Below, piece by piece: positions 1 to 8,541 of a stretch of DNA of 64,000 nucleotides (within the stretch, counting starts at the first letter, position 1; every line of letters begins with the position of its first letter). The notes below the pieces were generated by a model. It did no database searches. It was not told the DNA's origin and worked only from the letters and a program-made list of their open reading frames with translations. The stretch is from Riemerella anatipestifer_E (GTDB lineage Bacteria > Bacteroidota > Bacteroidia > Flavobacteriales > Weeksellaceae). The stretch spans positions 62,001 through 126,000 of the forward strand of contig NZ_LEKU01000016.1 of assembly GCF_009932355.1 (NCBI RefSeq), written 5' to 3'. A program made the translations under genes and the position numbers.

Positions 1-1
1 T

Positions 2-481
2 ATTGCGGATATTCTACAAATGACGGTAGATGAAGCGATTGATTTCTTTAGTGATAATAAACAAGATAAAATAGTTACGAAACTAAGACCATTGCAAGAG
101 GTAGGACTAGGCTATCTTAAACTAGGGCAAAGCTCTTCTACGCTTTCGGGTGGGGAAGCTCAAAGGGTAAAGTTGGCTTCGTTTTTAGTAAAGGGTGTAA
201 CTACGGAGAAAACACTTTTCATTTTTGATGAACCTTCCACAGGGCTTCATTTTCACGATATACAGAAGTTGTTAACCTCATTACAGGCACTTATAGAGTT
301 GGGGCATTCTGTAGTGGTTATAGAGCATCAGCCAGATATTATTAAGTCGGCTGATTGGATAATAGATATAGGTCCTAACGCAGGTAAATATGGCGGAGAA
401 GTGGTTTTTGCGGGAACGCCTGAAGATTTAGCAAAAGATGAAAAATCCAAGACCGCTAAATTCGTAGCCGAAAAACTTTAA
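2..481 (+). CDS. uvrA: UvrABC excinuclease subunit A, C-terminal end (partial)
   Basis: Only the last ~159 codons lie in the window; the frame is open at the left edge. The ABC signature SGGEAQRVKLASFL is followed by a Walker B segment (LFIFDEPSTGLH) and the H-loop region (VVVIEHQPDIIKSADWIIDIGP), the order of the second ATPase domain of UvrA. UvrA recognises DNA damage in nucleotide excision repair and loads UvrB. A class II UvrA-like paralogue cannot be ruled out because the zinc fingers and insertion domain are outside the window. A hairpin terminator follows immediately. Confidence 0.9.
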   Translation: MADILQMTVDEAIDFFSDNKQDKIVTKLRPLQEVGLGYLKLGQSSSTLSGGEAQRVKLASFLVKGVTTEKTLFIFDEPSTGLHFHDIQKLLTSLQALIELGHSVVVIEHQPDIIKSADWIIDIGPNAGKYGGEVVFAGTPEDLAKDEKSKTAKFVAEKL

Positions 482-484
482 AAT

Positions 485-523
485 AAAAAAAGGTATCTTG
501 TTTTATAATGAGATACCTTTTTT
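485..523 (+). terminator. Rho-independent terminator after uvrA
   Basis: Perfect stem GGTATCT (492-498) / AGATACC (511-517), with an A-run before it and six Ts after it. It starts four bases after the uvrA stop. Confidence 0.8.
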
Positions 524-634
524 AATACTGCTAGATTAAACAAAATTGTGGTAATGAAAAGTAATATATCACTAAAAATTCTATTATTCCCTAAATTCTG
601 CCTTTTGCAAATACTATATTAGCAGCAGTATCTT

Positions 635-1288
635 TTAAGTTTTTATTTTTAAAGTCATTGACTTAATTTGCGGTTCATTACTTGTTATATCGTCAATTAT
701 TTCTGGATATTTTTCTTTTAATTCTTTGAGATTAATACGGTTTTTTGTAGTGATTTTAATACTTGCAGGAAAAATATTTTCTTCAAATAAATCTGTAGTT
801 ATTCCAAGTTGTTTTTTTGCTTCTTTTGTAGCATCTTCTTTAGAAATATAAATTATTTTTTGTGGTTGAAAATTTTCTTTTAAAAATTCCTTGAGATTAT
901 TTAATTCTTCAATTTTTGTTGAGTCTTTTAAATAAATATTATACTCAAGGGCTTTTGCTTTCGGAATATCAATTTTGATTAAATATTCAGAGTTTTTTTT
1001 AAGGTTAGGATTAAAATCTTTTATTTCTAATTTTGATTTTAAATCTTCAAAAACTATTTTTTCACCAAATAAAAATTTTCCAAATTCAAAACTTTCGGTT
1101 TTTCCTGTCATTTCTTCAACCTCGAATGTTGATATTTCAAGACTGTCATTTTGTGCCAAGAATTCCTTTGAATTCTCAATAATAACTTTTTGAAAATAAT
1201 TTTTCTTGATTTCAATCCAATTTGAATTCTGAGCATTTAAGGAAATTACGAAAAATAATACAATAAGTGTTTGTAGACGTTGTTTCAT
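635..1288 (-). CDS. Secreted protein with a stand-alone FtsX-ectodomain-like region
   Basis: A 217-residue protein with an N-terminal signal peptide (hydrophobic residues ~8-18, cleavage near NAQ at 18-20) and no later membrane segment. Residues ~21-115 are unrecognised. Residues ~116-200 resemble the extracellular domain of the division protein FtsX: a YxxYLKD start, then IIYISKEDATKEAKKQLG, then ENIFPASIKI, matching the family pattern YVSKEEA...LG...NPLPASxxV. Genuine FtsX has four membrane helices; none are present here. It lies 28 bp downstream of a TonB-receptor gene on the same strand. In FtsX this domain binds activators of peptidoglycan hydrolases, so an envelope role is conceivable but is inference only. 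Confidence 0.6.
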   Translation of the reverse strand: MKQRLQTLIVLFFVISLNAQNSNWIEIKKNYFQKVIIENSKEFLAQNDSLEISTFEVEEMTGKTESFEFGKFLFGEKIVFEDLKSKLEIKDFNPNLKKNSEYLIKIDIPKAKALEYNIYLKDSTKIEELNNLKEFLKENFQPQKIIYISKEDATKEAKKQLGITTDLFEENIFPASIKITTKNRINLKELKEKYPEIIDDITSNEPQIKSMTLKIKT

Positions 1289-1316
1289 GATATTGCTGCT
1301 AACATTTGTATTGTGA

Positions 1317-3494
1317 TTACAATTTGAACTCTAGTTTTACATTAAAGAAGCGTCCTGTAAGTCTTACAGGGACAGGGTAAATATAACCTGTATTGGCATC
1401 GTTAATCCATTGGTTAGAAATGGTATTATTGATGTTGAAGGCATTAAACACCTGAACGCCTAAAGTCAATTCTTTAAAATTTTGCCAAAAAGGAGAATGA
1501 GCTTTAAAATCTTTTTGGTCTATAAAAACTTTGGATAACCCTATATCTACTCTTTTGTAAGCAGGTAGTGTTTTTTGATATTGATAAGGGTCGGCAAAAA
1601 CAGACGCTCCGTTAGGTAGTCCACTAGCGTAGATTAAAGTAAGATTAACTCTCATACTAGGGAATTTAGGCATATAGTCTTGGTAGAACATAGCAGCCCT
1701 AAATCTTTGGTCTGTTGGTCTTGGGATATAGCCTTTGTTATCAATATTTTCAAACACTCTAGCATAGCTTAAAGACAGCCAAGAATCTACTCCGGGAACA
1801 AACTCGCCAAATAACCTTGTATCTATACCATAGGCATAACCTTCGGAATTGTTTTGCCCAGAATATCTTATACGTACATTATCCACATAGTAGGGGATAA
1901 GGTGGTTCATTTTTTTATAATAGGCTTCCGTAGTGAGCTTAAATGGGCGGTCTTTCCATTGAAACTCGTAGTCGTTGCCTAAAATAAGTTGCAAAGACTG
2001 TTGGGCTTTTATATTAGAATTAAAATTGCCTTCCAAATCCTTTATTTCTCTATAAAAAGGAGCTTGGTAGTAAATGCCTCCAGCTAGTCTAAATAGCATA
2101 TCTGTATCCCAATCAGGTTTAATGGCTATTTGTAATCTAGGAGAAACAATAGTTTGGTTATTAAAGCTCCAATGTTGAGTTCTAATACCTCCATTGATGA
2201 AAACTTTGTGTGTTTGCCAAAAGAGTTTTTTAGAAGCCTGAACATAAGCTGAAAGTCGGCTAGGCTGTATATCGTTTTGACCTCTAATATTGAATTTCAA
2301 TTTTAAGTCCGATGGGTCTAGCTGTCCAATAACCGCGGAGGCTCTAGGCGTACTGTAACCTAAAGAGTCGGCAAGTTGCCACTCATTGGTATAGTCTTGC
2401 AGAAATTCTTTTTCGTATTTAATTCCCACCTCATAGTCCGTGTTTACATCGGGCGAAAATCTAGCTCTAAATTGAGACCCTAACGTTCTTACTAATAAAT
2501 CATTTCTAGCGTGGTCTATCTGTCCACCTACATCATAAGAAACGGTTGGCTCTCCAGTAACAGGATTATAAGCCTGTAATTCGTAGGCAGAAGAGATAGT
2601 ATAATATTCTTTCTCTCTGTTCTGATAAGCGAAATTATCTAACGAGAACTTCCATTTTTTATTAGGTTTAAAATGAACCGAAGCCGTCCCCATCATATTT
2701 TTATAAGTGTCGTTTTCTCTTCCGTTGTAAAACACGGTAAGCGTCATTGGGGTTTGCAAAGTCCCAAAATTAACTTTTCGTTGTTTGGGAAGCATCGTGT
2801 AGTCATTTTTAGCATAATATCCAATGAAAGATAATTGCCATTTAGGATTGATATGATAATTGATGAAGGTTTGAATATCAAAGTTTTGAGGGTTGAAATC
2901 CGTATCTTCATTGAGTGTGTTAAGTACCAGATTGGTATTACGATAACGCCCTGAAACCAAAGCGGTTAATTTTTTATCTTTAGATGCACCGCCTAGCGTT
3001 AGTCTACCTCCAATAAGGCTGGCTTCTCCTGAGACCTCTGTTTTTTCGGGTTCTCTATAATAAACATTAAGAGCAGACGACATCTTATCGCCGTATCTAG
3101 CTTCAAATCCACCCGAAGAAAAATTAACAGTAGAAACCATATCAGGGTTGATGATGCTCATACCTTCCTGTTGGGCATTTCTAATGAGGAAAGGGCGATA
3201 AAGTTCCACATCATTGATGTAGATTAAATTTTCGTCATAATTTCCACCTCTTACCATATATTGGGAAGAAAGTTCGGTATTGGAGTTTACCGAAGGCAAA
3301 GTTTTAATAAGTCCTTCAATACCACCTGAAATAGAAGCAATTTGTTGTGCTTCTTTAGCCGAAATACTGGTGTTGGTAAGGTCGGTTACTTTTTTCTTGG
3401 TTCTCTTTTGGAAAACCACTTCTTCTATCTCTTTAGTCTTCTGAGCTACTGCTAGGTAGGGCAATATTGCTAAGATAAGATATATCTTTTTCAA
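1317..3494 (-). CDS. TonB-dependent receptor
   Basis: A 725-residue outer-membrane receptor. It has a signal peptide (residues 1-17, ending AVAQ), a plug domain (about 40-150, with the pattern YMVRGGNYDENLIYINDVE) and a long beta-barrel ending in a C-terminal aromatic strand (FFNVKLEFKL). There is no N-terminal carboxypeptidase-like domain and no SusD partner beside it. The substrate cannot be read from the sequence. It follows kdsA by 26 bp and precedes the FtsX-ectodomain-like gene by 28 bp, suggesting co-transcription. Confidence 0.88.
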   Translation of the reverse strand: MKKIYLILAILPYLAVAQKTKEIEEVVFQKRTKKKVTDLTNTSISAKEAQQIASISGGIEGLIKTLPSVNSNTELSSQYMVRGGNYDENLIYINDVELYRPFLIRNAQQEGMSIINPDMVSTVNFSSGGFEARYGDKMSSALNVYYREPEKTEVSGEASLIGGRLTLGGASKDKKLTALVSGRYRNTNLVLNTLNEDTDFNPQNFDIQTFINYHINPKWQLSFIGYYAKNDYTMLPKQRKVNFGTLQTPMTLTVFYNGRENDTYKNMMGTASVHFKPNKKWKFSLDNFAYQNREKEYYTISSAYELQAYNPVTGEPTVSYDVGGQIDHARNDLLVRTLGSQFRARFSPDVNTDYEVGIKYEKEFLQDYTNEWQLADSLGYSTPRASAVIGQLDPSDLKLKFNIRGQNDIQPSRLSAYVQASKKLFWQTHKVFINGGIRTQHWSFNNQTIVSPRLQIAIKPDWDTDMLFRLAGGIYYQAPFYREIKDLEGNFNSNIKAQQSLQLILGNDYEFQWKDRPFKLTTEAYYKKMNHLIPYYVDNVRIRYSGQNNSEGYAYGIDTRLFGEFVPGVDSWLSLSYARVFENIDNKGYIPRPTDQRFRAAMFYQDYMPKFPSMRVNLTLIYASGLPNGASVFADPYQYQKTLPAYKRVDIGLSKVFIDQKDFKAHSPFWQNFKELTLGVQVFNAFNINNTISNQWINDANTGYIYPVPVRLTGRFFNVKLEFKL

Positions 3495-3520
3495 AAGCGA
3501 TATTTTTAATGATTTTGATA

Positions 3521-4330
3521 CTAAATAATAGCCTCTCTTATTTTGGTAAGTTTAGCTAACAACGCGTCTAGTTGCTCTAGAGGGAGCATATTAGCACCAT
3601 CAGATTTTGCGTTTTTAGGGTCTGGGTGTGTTTCTATAAATAGTCCGTCTGCACCTACGGCAATCCCTGCTTTAGCAATGGTTTCTATGAGTTGAGGTTT
3701 TCCACCAGTTACACCAGACTCTTGGTTAGGTTGTTGTAAAGAGTGGGTTACATCTAATATTACAGGAGCGTAATTTTGCATCGTTGGGATACCTCTAAAA
3801 TCCACTACCAAATCGGTATAGCCAAAGGAGTTGCCTCGCTCTATAATGGCAACTTTATCGTTTTGACAGTCTTTTATTTTTTGCACTGCAAATTTCATTG
3901 CTTCGGGAGAGAGGAATTGTCCTTTTTTTAGAGTAATGCATTTTCCTGTTTTGGCGGCAGACACGAGTAAATCGGTTTGTCTTACTAGGAAGGCAGGTAT
4001 CTGTAATACATCTACATATTGTGCGGCAAGAGTAGCGTGTTCGTTTTCGTGAATATCTGTTGTTGTAGGAATTCCGAAATTATCGCCTACTTTTTTAAGT
4101 ATTTCAAGAGCTTTCTCGTCTCCTATTCCTGTAAAGGAATCTATCCTAGACCTATTGGCTTTTTTAAAACTTCCTTTAAAGATATAAGGGATTTTATATT
4201 TGTCCGAAAGTTTTACAATATGTTCTGCTATTTTCATTGCCATATCTTCGTTTTCTATAGCACAAGGTCCTGCTACTAGGAAGAAATTAGAAGAATTTTT
4301 ATGACTGATATTATCTAAATGTTGTATCAT
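3521..4330 (-). CDS. kdsA: 3-deoxy-8-phosphooctulonate (KDO-8-P) synthase
   Basis: Condenses phosphoenolpyruvate with arabinose 5-phosphate to give KDO-8-phosphate for the lipopolysaccharide inner core, in the cytoplasm. The 269-residue protein is full length, with AGPCAIE (20-26), KGSFKKANRSR (52-62), TTDIHE, RGNSFGYTDLVVDFRGIPTM and the late VTHSLQQP segment, all typical of KdsA in the DAHP-synthase superfamily. The downstream TonB-receptor gene is on the same strand. Confidence 0.95.
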   Translation of the reverse strand: MIQHLDNISHKNSSNFFLVAGPCAIENEDMAMKIAEHIVKLSDKYKIPYIFKGSFKKANRSRIDSFTGIGDEKALEILKKVGDNFGIPTTTDIHENEHATLAAQYVDVLQIPAFLVRQTDLLVSAAKTGKCITLKKGQFLSPEAMKFAVQKIKDCQNDKVAIIERGNSFGYTDLVVDFRGIPTMQNYAPVILDVTHSLQQPNQESGVTGGKPQLIETIAKAGIAVGADGLFIETHPDPKNAKSDGANMLPLEQLDALLAKLTKIREAII

Positions 4331-4410
4331 TTTTTTTGAATTTTAATAAGGTATAAAGTTAAAGTATTTTTTTGAATGACGAAATACAGATTTTTCTAAC
4401 GATACAAAAA

Positions 4411-4465
4411 TAAAAACCTCAACTGTAATAATCAATTTTGAAGTTTGATAGTTAAGTTGAGGTAA
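4411..4465 (-). terminator. Terminator after rsmD
   Basis: Inverted repeat CCTCAACT (4417-4424) / AGTTGAGG (4455-4462). Read on the minus strand it is followed by a T-run (As at 4412-4416), placing it just after the rsmD stop and before the kdsA upstream region. Confidence 0.65.
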
Positions 4466-4477
4466 ATTTATTTTGCT

Positions 4478-5038
4478 TTAAACGGCTTCTTTTTCAAAAA
4501 AAGAGAAACTCACATTTCCGTATTTTCTAGTTTCTTTGAGATGTTGATGTTCCAATGCCATTCGGCTTTGATGTTCTAGAACGAAAAGTCCGTTTTCGGC
4601 AAGAATAGGACTGTCTAAAACTGAATTGATTAAATCGTAATATTTTTTTTCAGGTAAATCAAACGGCGGGTCAGCAAATATCAAATTGAATGACTTAGTA
4701 TGATTTCTACTCTTTTTTAACCATTCAAAAACATCACTTCTTTGGACGTTTATTTGTAAGCCGAAATCTAACTCTTGGGCTGTAGATTGTATAAATGCAG
4801 CGTGTTTAGGGTTAAACTCTACCGAAGTAATGTCTTGGCAATCTCTAGAAGCCAACTCTAAAGATATAGAGCCAATTCCTGCAAAAAGGTCTAGTGCAGA
4901 GATGTAAGGTAGCTCTAACCTATGTTCTAATATGCTGAATAAAGCCTCTTTGGCAAAATCTGTTGTAGGGCGAACTTCAAAATTTTTGGGAGCTAATATT
5001 CGCTTAGCTTTCCACTTTCCAGAGATAATTCTATACAT
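4478..5038 (-). CDS. rsmD: 16S rRNA (guanine966-N2)-methyltransferase RsmD
   Basis: Methylates guanine 966 of 16S rRNA using S-adenosylmethionine. The 186-residue protein carries the family N-terminus (RIISGKWKAKRI, 3-14), RPTTDFAKEALF (23-34), the SAM-binding loop DLFAGIGSISLE (50-61) and the catalytic DPPF motif (123-126). It follows the DUF3822 gene by 25 bp on the same strand, a pairing common in Bacteroidetes. Confidence 0.94.
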   Translation of the reverse strand: MYRIISGKWKAKRILAPKNFEVRPTTDFAKEALFSILEHRLELPYISALDLFAGIGSISLELASRDCQDITSVEFNPKHAAFIQSTAQELDFGLQINVQRSDVFEWLKKSRNHTKSFNLIFADPPFDLPEKKYYDLINSVLDSPILAENGLFVLEHQSRMALEHQHLKETRKYGNVSFSFFEKEAV

Positions 5039-5063
5039 AGTTTTAGTTGTTATTGAGGAGTAT

Positions 5064-5780
5064 TTAGCTCATAATGAAGTTCTTTTGAGGTAAGTTGTCA
5101 AAAACCACTTTTAAATTTTTGACAAACTTCCCAAGCTCTGATATAAAAGTCTCGTTTTCGGTAGTCTCTCCGTACACATAGAACTGAGTGTCTGTAATAT
5201 TAAATCCTATTTTACTAAGGGTAAACATAACAAAATAAAGAAAATCTACTTCCGAATTTACATCTAGGTTGTTATAAAGAATTACCTTTCTATTATCTAA
5301 AGCAAAAAACTCACACTGATGATGATATAGATTGATATGTATTTCCTTTTTATTCCCAGCTTCAAGTGTATTTAGGAACTTTTCTCCAGAGAAATTAAAA
5401 TGCGTAGAAATACCTTTGCTTTTAATTTTTTTATAAAATAGGTCAGGCATCGTATAATAAAACTGAACGCCATATTTCTTATTTACAGAAAGCATTACTT
5501 CCTCTTTGTCTTTATCTACTAGAGCATTGTAAGAGATAAGCTCGTGAGCGATATCGTGCTGAGAAAAAGTAGAAGGCATCAATGTAAAATGATTGAGGGC
5601 AGAAATTACATCTATACTTACTATAGAAGGATGGTTTAAAATTTCCTCTAACTTATTGATTAAATAATCACTAGGGGAATCTTCTGTGATAAAAAAAACT
5701 TTTTCTTCTTGTACTTCCTTACCCCTAATAATTTGGTATTGGAGTCCTCCTTTAGTAAAAAGTAAAACTAATTTTTGCAT
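5064..5780 (-). CDS. DUF3822 family protein
   Basis: A 238-residue soluble protein without signal peptide or membrane segment. Overall sequence and position directly upstream of rsmD match the DUF3822 family of Bacteroidetes, an actin/ASKHA-like fold of unknown function. Visible family-like stretches are an N-terminal strand followed by ALNHFTLMPSTF, and the late VDFLYFVMFTL and FYVYGE segments. The neighbour suggests a link to translation or rRNA modification but nothing in the sequence proves it. Confidence 0.75.
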   Translation of the reverse strand: MQKLVLLFTKGGLQYQIIRGKEVQEEKVFFITEDSPSDYLINKLEEILNHPSIVSIDVISALNHFTLMPSTFSQHDIAHELISYNALVDKDKEEVMLSVNKKYGVQFYYTMPDLFYKKIKSKGISTHFNFSGEKFLNTLEAGNKKEIHINLYHHQCEFFALDNRKVILYNNLDVNSEVDFLYFVMFTLSKIGFNITDTQFYVYGETTENETFISELGKFVKNLKVVFDNLPQKNFIMS

Positions 5781-5914
5781 AACCCATAATGAACTCGTGC
5801 AAAGTTACTAATATTTTTTTACTTAGAATAAAGCGGTAGGGGCTTAATAAAAGGGTATTCTTTTTGATTGTTTTCATACTCATAAAAATAATTATCTTTA
5901 AGCACAATAAAAAA

Positions 5915-6634
5915 ATGTCTAAAATGGATTTGAAAAACAAAGTAGCATATATCACAGGAGGTACTAAAGGTATCGGTTTTGGAATTGCAAAAGAACTCTT
6001 GAAAAATGGATTAAAAGTCGCTATTAGTGGGAGAAGTAAGGAAGCTGTGGAAAAAGCAGTTTCTGAACTATCGGAATATAAAGACAACATCGTAGGCGTA
6101 GTATCTGATGTGAAAGATTTTCAGGCAGAACAAGAAGCGGTTAAATATGTGGAAACTAAGCTAGGCAATATAGATTTAGTGGTAGCTAATGCAGGTTTGG
6201 GTTGCTTTAAACCAGTAGACGAAATGTCTTTGGAAGAATGGAATGCTATGATAGATACTAATCTTACGGGAGCTTTCCATACGATGAAAGCAACCGTGGA
6301 GTCTCTCAAGAAAACACAGGGGTATTACATTAGTATTGCTAGTTTGGCAGGAGCGTACTTTTTTGAAAAAGCGTCAGGATATAATGCATCTAAATTTGGT
6401 CTTGTAGGCTTTACCCAAGCAGCAATGTTAGATTTAAGAAAGTATAATATTAAAGTTTCCACCATTATGCCAGGTTCTGTAGCCTCTCATTTTAATGGTA
6501 ACGAACCCTCGGATAAGGATTCTTGGAAAATTCAACCAGAAGATCTAGGGGAAATCGTGGTAGATTTACTTAGAATGAATCCTCGTACTTTACCTAGCAA
6601 AATAGAGGTAAGACCATCTAATCCAAATAAATAA
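5915..6634 (+). CDS. Short-chain dehydrogenase/reductase (SDR family)
   Basis: A 239-residue cytoplasmic oxidoreductase of the classical SDR type. The Rossmann motif TGGTKGIG is at 14-21, NAG at 92-94, and the catalytic Ser143-Tyr156-x3-Lys160 (YNASK) is complete. The start was set at the ATG at 5915 because the open frame upstream encodes a hydrophobic stretch unlike the family and the Rossmann fold begins soon after this Met. The substrate is unknown. A 3-oxoacyl reductase-like role would fit next to the ETF genes but is not shown. Confidence 0.85.
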   Translation: MSKMDLKNKVAYITGGTKGIGFGIAKELLKNGLKVAISGRSKEAVEKAVSELSEYKDNIVGVVSDVKDFQAEQEAVKYVETKLGNIDLVVANAGLGCFKPVDEMSLEEWNAMIDTNLTGAFHTMKATVESLKKTQGYYISIASLAGAYFFEKASGYNASKFGLVGFTQAAMLDLRKYNIKVSTIMPGSVASHFNGNEPSDKDSWKIQPEDLGEIVVDLLRMNPRTLPSKIEVRPSNPNK

Positions 6635-6663
6635 TTATGCAATAAATAAATTTTAATATATAG

Positions 6664-6689
6664 TATTATGCATGCATAATATATTTTTG
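6664..6689 (+). promoter_or_regulatory. Palindrome and -7 element upstream of etfBA
   Basis: A perfect 18-bp palindrome TATTATGCATGCATAATA (6664-6681) directly abuts a consensus Bacteroidetes -7 box TATTTTTG (6682-6689). The first gene, etfB, starts at 6732. The palindrome sits where a repressor would block the promoter, so it is a candidate operator; the regulator is unknown. Confidence 0.5.
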
Positions 6690-6731
6690 TTATATTAGCA
6701 ACGATTTATAAAACATAAAAATAGAGAAAAT

Positions 6732-7478
6732 ATGAAAATATTAGTTTGTATTAGTAGTGTTCCAGATACTACATCTAAAATCAACTTTACAGCAGATAAA
6801 TCAGCTTTTGATAAAAACGGAATTCAGTGGGTTATCAATCCATTAGATGAATTTGCACTTACAAAAGCGATTAAATTACAGCAATCAAACGGAGCTAAAG
6901 TAACAGTAGTTAATGTAGGAGATGCAGGTACAGAAGCGGTTATTAGAAAAGCGTTGGCTATAGGTGCAGATGATGCTATCCGTATCAATGCAGAGCCGCA
7001 GGATAGTTTTTCGGTAGCTAAAGAAATCGCAAATGTAGCTAAAGAAGGTGGTTATGATTTGGTACTTTGTGGTAAAGAGTCTATTGATTATAACGGTGGA
7101 GCCGTGCCAGCAATGTTAGCTCAATTTTTAGACCAACCTTTCGTTAATGCTTGTGTTGGGTTAGAGGTAAACGGTTCTGAAGTTACTGCGGTAAGAGAGA
7201 TTGATGGTGGTAAAGAAACTGTTTCTGTATCACTCCCATTGGTAGTTGCTGGTCAGAAAGGTTTAGTGGACGAAAAAGAACTTATTATTCCAAATATGAG
7301 AGGTATTATGTCTGCAAGAACTAAGCCTCTTAATGTGCAAGAGCCGTCTCAAAACGAAGTAAAGGTAAGTGCAGTGTCTTTTGATAGTGTTCCGCCAAGA
7401 GCTTCTGTTAAGCTATTCTCACCAGACGATTTAGATGCTCTTGTAAAAGCTCTTCACGAAGAAGCTAAGGTAATATAG
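6732..7478 (+). CDS. etfB: Electron transfer flavoprotein subunit beta
   Basis: The 248-residue beta subunit of the soluble heterodimeric flavoprotein that takes electrons from acyl-CoA and related dehydrogenases. It carries the ETF alpha/beta N-terminal nucleotide-binding fold (MKILVCISSVPDT start, INPLDEFALTKAI, VLCGKESIDYNGGAVPAMLA) and the late IMSARTKPL segment of the beta family. It is followed 42 bp later by etfA, forming a two-gene operon. Confidence 0.95.
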   Translation: MKILVCISSVPDTTSKINFTADKSAFDKNGIQWVINPLDEFALTKAIKLQQSNGAKVTVVNVGDAGTEAVIRKALAIGADDAIRINAEPQDSFSVAKEIANVAKEGGYDLVLCGKESIDYNGGAVPAMLAQFLDQPFVNACVGLEVNGSEVTAVREIDGGKETVSVSLPLVVAGQKGLVDEKELIIPNMRGIMSARTKPLNVQEPSQNEVKVSAVSFDSVPPRASVKLFSPDDLDALVKALHEEAKVI

Positions 7479-7520
7479 GGGAGTTATTATAATATAATTT
7501 AACATATAAAAACAAAAATA

Positions 7521-8465
7521 ATGGCAATATTCGTATATACAGAAAATATAAACGGTGTTTATAAAAAAGCAGCTTTTGAAGCGGTATCTTACGCTAAAGC
7601 TGTAGCAGATAAAGCAGGAACTAGCGTAACGGCTGTAAGCATCAATGCTACAGATAGTTCAGAATTATTATATAAATATGGAGCAGAGAAAGTTATCCAT
7701 ATTAAAGATGAAGGATTAAAATCTTTCAGTGCTAAAGCTTATGCTAAGGCTATAGCAGAAGTGGTAGATGGAGTGGTGGTATTTCCTCACACTACTGATG
7801 CAGCTTCTGTGGCACCAATGTTGGCAGTTCTTAAAAATAGTTCTCTTATTACTAATGTGGTAGAAGCACCTACTTCGGTAGCACCTTTAGAGGTTAAAAG
7901 AAAAGCTTTTTCAGGAAAGGCTTTTATGGTAGCTAAAGCTGATGGTAATGTAGTATTAACAGTTTCCCAAAACGCATTTGGAGTAAAAGAAAATCCAGTT
8001 TCAGGTTCGGAAGAGGAAAAGATTTTAGGTGTGGCTAATACAGATATAAAAGTGGTAAGCCATGAACAGTCTTCTGGAAAATTAGACCTTAAAGAAGCTG
8101 AAGTAGTGGTTTCAGCAGGTAGAGGAATGAAAGGTCCAGAAAATTGGGGAATGGTAGAAGAGTTGGCTCAAGTTTTAGGAGCGGCTACTGCTTGTTCTAA
8201 ACCAGTTTCTGATATTGGTTGGAGACCTCACTCTGAACACGTGGGACAAACAGGTAAAGCGATAGCACCTAATTTGTATGTTGCAATAGGTATTTCTGGG
8301 GCTATTCAGCACTTAGCAGGAGTTAACTCGTCTAAAACCATTGTGGTTATCAATAATGACCCTGAAGCACCATTCTTTAAATCTGCGGATTACGGTGTGG
8401 TAGGCGATGCTTTCCAAGTGATACCTGCTCTTACCGAAAAAATAAAAGCAATAAAAGAAGCCTAA
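7521..8465 (+). CDS. etfA: Electron transfer flavoprotein subunit alpha
   Basis: The 314-residue alpha subunit, partner of the EtfB encoded just upstream. The C-terminal FAD-binding half is diagnostic: VVSAGRGMKGPENW, then GATACSKPVSDIGW, HSEHVGQTGK, LYVAIGISGAIQHLAG and NNDPEAPFFKSADYGVVGD. A strong terminator follows within 25 bp, closing the etfBA operon. Confidence 0.96.
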   Translation: MAIFVYTENINGVYKKAAFEAVSYAKAVADKAGTSVTAVSINATDSSELLYKYGAEKVIHIKDEGLKSFSAKAYAKAIAEVVDGVVVFPHTTDAASVAPMLAVLKNSSLITNVVEAPTSVAPLEVKRKAFSGKAFMVAKADGNVVLTVSQNAFGVKENPVSGSEEEKILGVANTDIKVVSHEQSSGKLDLKEAEVVVSAGRGMKGPENWGMVEELAQVLGAATACSKPVSDIGWRPHSEHVGQTGKAIAPNLYVAIGISGAIQHLAGVNSSKTIVVINNDPEAPFFKSADYGVVGDAFQVIPALTEKIKAIKEA

Positions 8466-8486
8466 ATTTTATCATAAAATTAAAGA

Positions 8487-8524
8487 AAAGACACCATACT
8501 TATTCAAGGGTATGGTGTTTTTTA
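8487..8524 (+). terminator. Rho-independent terminator after etfA
   Basis: Perfect 9-bp stem ACACCATAC (8491-8499) / GTATGGTGT (8510-8518) followed by a T-run. The next gene's -7 box begins only a few bases downstream. Confidence 0.88.
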
Positions 8525-8526
8525 TA

Positions 8527-8541
8527 TATCTTTGCTCTATG
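8527..8541 (+). promoter_or_regulatory. Promoter of a probably leaderless transcript (bifunctional nuclease gene)
   Basis: TATCTTTG (8527-8534) matches the TANNTTTG -7 consensus and lies only four bases before the ATG at 8539. Transcription would start at or beside the start codon. The same 15-mer TATCTTTGCTCTATG occurs at the GH3-family gene (minus strand, 25645-25659). Confidence 0.6.
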
